From an uncultured Lachnospiraceae bacterium (GTDB taxonomy: Bacteria; Bacillota; Clostridia; Lachnospirales; Lachnospiraceae): 64,000 nt of DNA. Numbering within the stretch: position 1 is the first letter of the stretch; every line of letters starts with the position of its first letter. The notes below the pieces were generated by a model. That model saw only the letters and a list, made by a program, of their open reading frames with translations. It did no database searches and had not been told where the DNA came from. This document shows positions 60,270-64,000 of the stretch, piece after piece. The stretch is from the NCBI GenBank assembly GCA_947631665.1, contig CANRMF010000006.1:1-64000 (forward strand), written 5' to 3'. Position numbers and translations under genes: made by a program.

Positions 60270-61451
60270 ATGGAGAGTTCATTTTTAATAAAATATGCAG
60301 AAATCGGAGTGAAAGGGAGAAACAGATACCTTTTTGAGGACGCTCTCGTGCAGAATGCGCAGAAGGCCCTAAACCGTATTGACGGAAACTTTCATGTGAC
60401 AAAAGAATACGGGCGGATTTACGCCACGCCGCAGGAAGACTATGATTTTGACGAGGCGGTTGAGGCGCTTTCACACGTATTTGGCATTGTCGGAATCTGC
60501 CCGATGCTTCAGATTGAGGACGAAGGCTTTGAAGACCTTGCCGCCAACGTTATCCGGTACATCGGGGACAATTACATGGATCAAAACTTTACGTTTAAAG
60601 TGATGGCAAAACGCGCAAGAAAAAATTACCCCCTGAATTCTATGGAAATCAATCAGGAGTTGGGCGGAAGAATTTTGGAGGCGTTTCCACAGACGAAGGT
60701 AGACGTGCGGCACCCTGATGTGGTTATTCATGTGGAAATCAGAAATCATATCAATATCTATTCCAAAATTATTGCGGGGCCGGCGGGAATGCCGGTAGGC
60801 ACTGCCGGAAAAGCAATGCTTCTGTTATCGGGCGGAATTGACAGTCCGGTGGCGGGCTATATGACGGCAAAACGGGGAGTTGTCATCGACGCGGTTTACT
60901 TTCACGCACCGCCGCATACTTCCGAGCGGGCGAAGCAGAAAGTCATTGACCTCGCAAAGCAGGTGGCGCAGTACTCCGGCCCGATAAAACTGCACGTAGT
61001 CAATTTTACCGATATCCAGATGTATATTTACGATCAGTGTCCGCATGACGAACTGACGATTATCATGAGGAGATATATGATGCGGATTGCAGAGCATTTT
61101 GCAGTCGCAGAAAAAGCGAATGCGCTGATTACCGGGGAATCCATCGGTCAGGTGGCAAGCCAGACGATGCAGAGCCTTGCGGCGACAAACGAAGTCTGTA
61201 CAATTCCGGTATTCCGTCCGGTTATTGCATTTGACAAGCAGGAAATCATAGATATCGCACAGAAGATAGGCACTTACGAAACGTCAATCCTGCCATACGA
61301 GGACTGCTGTACCATTTTTGTGGCAAAGCACCCGGTGACGAAACCAAATATCAATGTCATCAGAAATTCAGAGACGAAACTGGCGGAAAAAATTGACGAA
61401 ATGGTGCAAAAGGCGATTGATACGGTGGAAATTATTGAAATCGGACAATAA
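60270..61451 (+). CDS. thiI: tRNA 4-thiouridine(8) synthase ThiI
   Basis: LIKYAEIGVKGRNRYLFED, LLLSGGIDSPVAGYMTAKRG, GESIGQVASQTMQSL; start at MESSFLIK. Confidence 0.95.
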   Translation: MESSFLIKYAEIGVKGRNRYLFEDALVQNAQKALNRIDGNFHVTKEYGRIYATPQEDYDFDEAVEALSHVFGIVGICPMLQIEDEGFEDLAANVIRYIGDNYMDQNFTFKVMAKRARKNYPLNSMEINQELGGRILEAFPQTKVDVRHPDVVIHVEIRNHINIYSKIIAGPAGMPVGTAGKAMLLLSGGIDSPVAGYMTAKRGVVIDAVYFHAPPHTSERAKQKVIDLAKQVAQYSGPIKLHVVNFTDIQMYIYDQCPHDELTIIMRRYMMRIAEHFAVAEKANALITGESIGQVASQTMQSLAATNEVCTIPVFRPVIAFDKQEIIDIAQKIGTYETSILPYEDCCTIFVAKHPVTKPNINVIRNSETKLAEKIDEMVQKAIDTVEIIEIGQ

Positions 61452-61452
61452 A

Positions 61453-61491
61453 TAAAAACCACTGCCGTTCTTGCAAAAGCAGTGGTTTTTA
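61453..61491. terminator. Bidirectional terminator between thiI and the HPr-like gene
   Basis: Perfect 13-bp stem TAAAAACCACTGC...GCAGTGGTTTTTA. Confidence 0.92.
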
Positions 61492-61522
61492 TCAAATAGA
61501 TAATCTCTATGTACGATAGCGA

Positions 61523-61753
61523 TTATACTTCGTATTTTTTTAACACCTCAAGAATTTCATCGAGTTCATCATCTCCATGAATGTTTAAGTCGATTGGTTT
61601 GGAGAGGTCTAAACTAAAAATACCCATGATGGATTTTGCGTCGATTACATAGCGGCCGGAAACCAAATCAAAATCACTGTTAAAACGGGTAATGTCATTG
61701 ACAAAGTTTTTGACTTTATCAATCGAACTCAGGTTAATACGAACTGTTTTCAT
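61523..61753 (-). CDS. HPr-like protein lacking the catalytic His15
   Basis: FNSDFDLVSGRYVIDAKSIMGIFSLDLSKPI aligns without gaps to HPr [25 protein letters not shown]; the GLHARPA region is replaced by SSIDKVKNFV. Confidence 0.85.
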   Translation of the reverse strand: MKTVRINLSSIDKVKNFVNDITRFNSDFDLVSGRYVIDAKSIMGIFSLDLSKPIDLNIHGDDELDEILEVLKKYEV

Positions 61754-61854
61754 AATGTTTGCACCTCACTTTTTTTGATGTACTAATCATAGCACGAATT
61801 CGGCGATTATTCAAGCCTTGCAAGGGGAAAGAGGAAGAATACCGGGAGGCAGAA

Positions 61855-63153
61855 ATGAGAAAAGCGGCATTACACAATTTGGGCTGTAAAGTAAATGGAT
61901 ATGAGACAGAGGCAATGACCCAGCTTTTGATGCAGGCGGGGTATGAAATTGTGCCGTTTCAGGAGAAAGCGGACGTCTATATTGTCAACACCTGTTCGGT
62001 GACCAATATTGCAGACCGGAAATCAAGGCAGATGCTCCACAGGGCGAAAAAAATGAATCCGGACGCTGTGGTTGTTGCGGCGGGCTGTTATGTCCAGACG
62101 GCGAAAGAAAAAGTGATGGAGGATTCGTCTGTCGACCTGATTTTGGGAAATAACCGGAAAAAAGAACTTGTGGCCGCGTTGGACGAATATTTTGAGCGCC
62201 GCAGCAAACGGGACTACGTCATTGACATTAACCACACAGACGAGTATGAGGATTTGGAAATCACGACGGTGACCGGTCATACGAGGGCACATCTGAAAAT
62301 TCAGGACGGCTGCAACAATTTCTGTTCTTATTGTATTATTCCATATGCGAGGGGCAGAATCCGCAGCAGAAAACTGGAGCGTATCACAGAGGAGGTGCAA
62401 AGACTGGCGGCAGGGGGATTTTCCGAGATTGTCCTGACGGGAATCAATTTAAGCTGCTATCAGGACGGGGCGTACCGATTTATTGATGTGATAGAACATA
62501 TCAGCCGGATTGACGGAATTAAGAGAATCCGTCTTGGTTCTTTAGAGCCGGAAATGGTCACTGAGGAATTTGCAGAGCGCATCTCAAAAATCAAGAATAT
62601 CTGTCCGCATTTTCATTTGTCCATGCAGAGCGGCTGCGATAAAACCTTAAAGGCGATGAACCGACGGTATACTTCGGCTGAGTTTTATGAAATCTGTGAA
62701 AGACTGCGCAGGTATTTTCCAAATCCGGCGCTGACGACGGACGTGATTGTGGGATTTCCGCAGGAGACGGACGGGGATTTTCTGTGCACGAAGGAATTTA
62801 TAAAGAAGGTGAAGTTTGCGGAGCTTCATGTGTTCAAATATTCCAGACGCAATGGGACGGTTGCCGCAGAGATGTCCGGACAGGTCGATGAAAAAGTGAA
62901 AGCGGCGCGCAGCGACGAACTCATTCAAACCGGCAATCGGTTGAAGGAAGCCTACCGCAGCGAAAAAATCGGAACGGTTGTCGAGGTGTTATTTGAAGAA
63001 GAAACAGTAATTGGGAATAAAAAATATTATGTAGGGCATACTAAAGATTATATCAAAGTGGCAGTGGAAAGCAGGGAAAATATTGCCGGAAAAATCATTC
63101 CGGTAACGGTCATTGAAAACTATGACAGAGAAATAATGCTTGCCACACTGTGA
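61855..63153 (+). CDS. mtaB: tRNA (N6-threonylcarbamoyladenosine(37)-C(2))-methylthiotransferase MtaB
   Basis: LHNLGCKVNGYETEAMTQLL, VNTCSVTNIADRKSRQMLHRAKK, QDGCNNFCSYCIIPYARGRIRSR; start at 61855. Confidence 0.93.
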   Translation: MRKAALHNLGCKVNGYETEAMTQLLMQAGYEIVPFQEKADVYIVNTCSVTNIADRKSRQMLHRAKKMNPDAVVVAAGCYVQTAKEKVMEDSSVDLILGNNRKKELVAALDEYFERRSKRDYVIDINHTDEYEDLEITTVTGHTRAHLKIQDGCNNFCSYCIIPYARGRIRSRKLERITEEVQRLAAGGFSEIVLTGINLSCYQDGAYRFIDVIEHISRIDGIKRIRLGSLEPEMVTEEFAERISKIKNICPHFHLSMQSGCDKTLKAMNRRYTSAEFYEICERLRRYFPNPALTTDVIVGFPQETDGDFLCTKEFIKKVKFAELHVFKYSRRNGTVAAEMSGQVDEKVKAARSDELIQTGNRLKEAYRSEKIGTVVEVLFEEETVIGNKKYYVGHTKDYIKVAVESRENIAGKIIPVTVIENYDREIMLATL

Positions 63154-63209
63154 ATTTTATATTAAACTAAAGGTACATATGGCTATGAAAGGCAAAAGGA
63201 CGTGATAAG

Positions 63210-63470
63210 ATGAGCGATTTGCGTAATACACAGTTTTACAGGGTTCCACAGGAGCAGACATTAGGCGTAGAGGAAATTTTGGAAAAAGTCTATGCCGCCT
63301 TGGCAGAAAAAGGATATAATCCGGTAAATCAGATTGTAGGTTATGTGATGTCCGGAGATCCGACTTATATTACAAGCCATAACAATGCCAGAAGCCTCAT
63401 TATGAAAGTGGAGCGTGACGAACTGATTGAAGAAACGGTAAAATACTATATCAACAACAAGTTAAAGTAA
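63210..63470 (+). CDS. ireB: IreB-family regulatory phosphoprotein (UPF0297)
   Basis: [56 protein letters not shown]. Confidence 0.95.
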   Translation: MSDLRNTQFYRVPQEQTLGVEEILEKVYAALAEKGYNPVNQIVGYVMSGDPTYITSHNNARSLIMKVERDELIEETVKYYINNKLK

Positions 63471-63512
63471 GCGGGAGCGCGTCAACAACAAGTTAAAGTA
63501 AGCGGGAGCGCG
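63451..63512. repeat. Perfect 31-bp tandem duplication spanning the ireB stop codon
   Basis: TCAACAACAAGTTAAAGTAAGCGGGAGCGCG x2, identical. Confidence 0.97.
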
Positions 63513-63576
63513 CGGACTTGTTTTTGTGGTGGAAAAAAGGTCTTAGGGCCTTTTTTCGGTGTACATAGAGGAAAAC

Positions 63577-64000
63577 ATGAGAATTTTAGGTTTGGATTTC
63601 GGTTCAAAAACCGTCGGGGTTGCAGTGACAGATCCTTTGGGACTGACTGCGCAGGGCGTGGAAATTATCAGGAGAAATTCTCCGAAAAAACTCCGCCGCA
63701 CGCTTGCGCGGATTGAAGAACTGGTCGAGTATTATCAGGTTGAAAAAATCGTATTGGGTTATCCCGTCATGCCAAATGGCAGCGAGGGGGAGCGGGTAGA
63801 AAAAACAAAAGAGTTTGCCGAACTGCTGAGAAAACGCGTGGGAAAAGAGATTATTTTTCAGGACGAGCGGCTGACGACCGTTGAGGCGCATGAAATCATG
63901 GACGAGGCGGGGATCAGAAAAACAGACCGCAGGAAGTATGTGGATCAGATTGCAGCGGCAATAATTTTAGAAGATTATATGAACAGTCATAAAGAGGGAC
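63577..64000 (+). CDS. ruvX: Holliday junction resolvase-like protein RuvX/YqgF, truncated by window end
   Basis: MRILGLDFGSKTVGVAVTDPLGLTAQG, IVLGYPVMPNGSEGERVEKTKEFAELL, DERLTTVEAHEIM; not in the ORF track because it runs off the window. Confidence 0.93.
   Translation, partial: MRILGLDFGSKTVGVAVTDPLGLTAQGVEIIRRNSPKKLRRTLARIEELVEYYQVEKIVLGYPVMPNGSEGERVEKTKEFAELLRKRVGKEIIFQDERLTTVEAHEIMDEAGIRKTDRRKYVDQIAAAIILEDYMNSHKEG

Overview
Low-to-medium GC Firmicutes chromosome, most likely a spore-forming Lachnospiraceae/Clostridia member (inferred from gpr, spoIIP, the hrcA-grpE-dnaK-dnaJ block and comEC-holA-rpsT). Positions ~1-9,800 form an AT-rich accessory island: a divergent XRE regulator, a PlsC-type acyltransferase and four tandem, strongly diverged AMP-forming acyl/aryl ligases. 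There is no recognisable carrier protein, condensation or thioesterase gene. The rest is mostly housekeeping: trpS, a topoisomerase IV pair, a cell-wall glucosaminidase, a YfhO/GtrA/GT2 glycosylation set, an arginine cluster (argG divergent from argCJBD), a Na/Pi transporter, comEA-RR-HK-GerMN-comEC-holA, rpsT/gpr/spoIIP, lepA-hemW, hrcA-grpE-dnaK-dnaJ, prmA-rsmE, iscS-thiI, mtaB, ireB and a partial ruvX running off the right end. The observations most worth a second look are: (1) a DUF3800 gene inserted between dnaJ and prmA, followed 48 nt later by a near-consensus extended -10 promoter that would drive a ~100-nt structured RNA ending in an intrinsic terminator; (2) the four-ligase plus acyltransferase island, which includes a G8 tract; (3) a recurrent pattern of short tandem duplications spanning or abutting stop codons at six or more genes, most striking in the arg operon; (4) a structured rpsT leader; (5) an RR-HK-GerMN lipoprotein module resembling actinobacterial MtrAB-LpqB. 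I saw no tRNA, rRNA, CRISPR array or intact insertion sequence. All product calls come from reading motifs; no database search was run.
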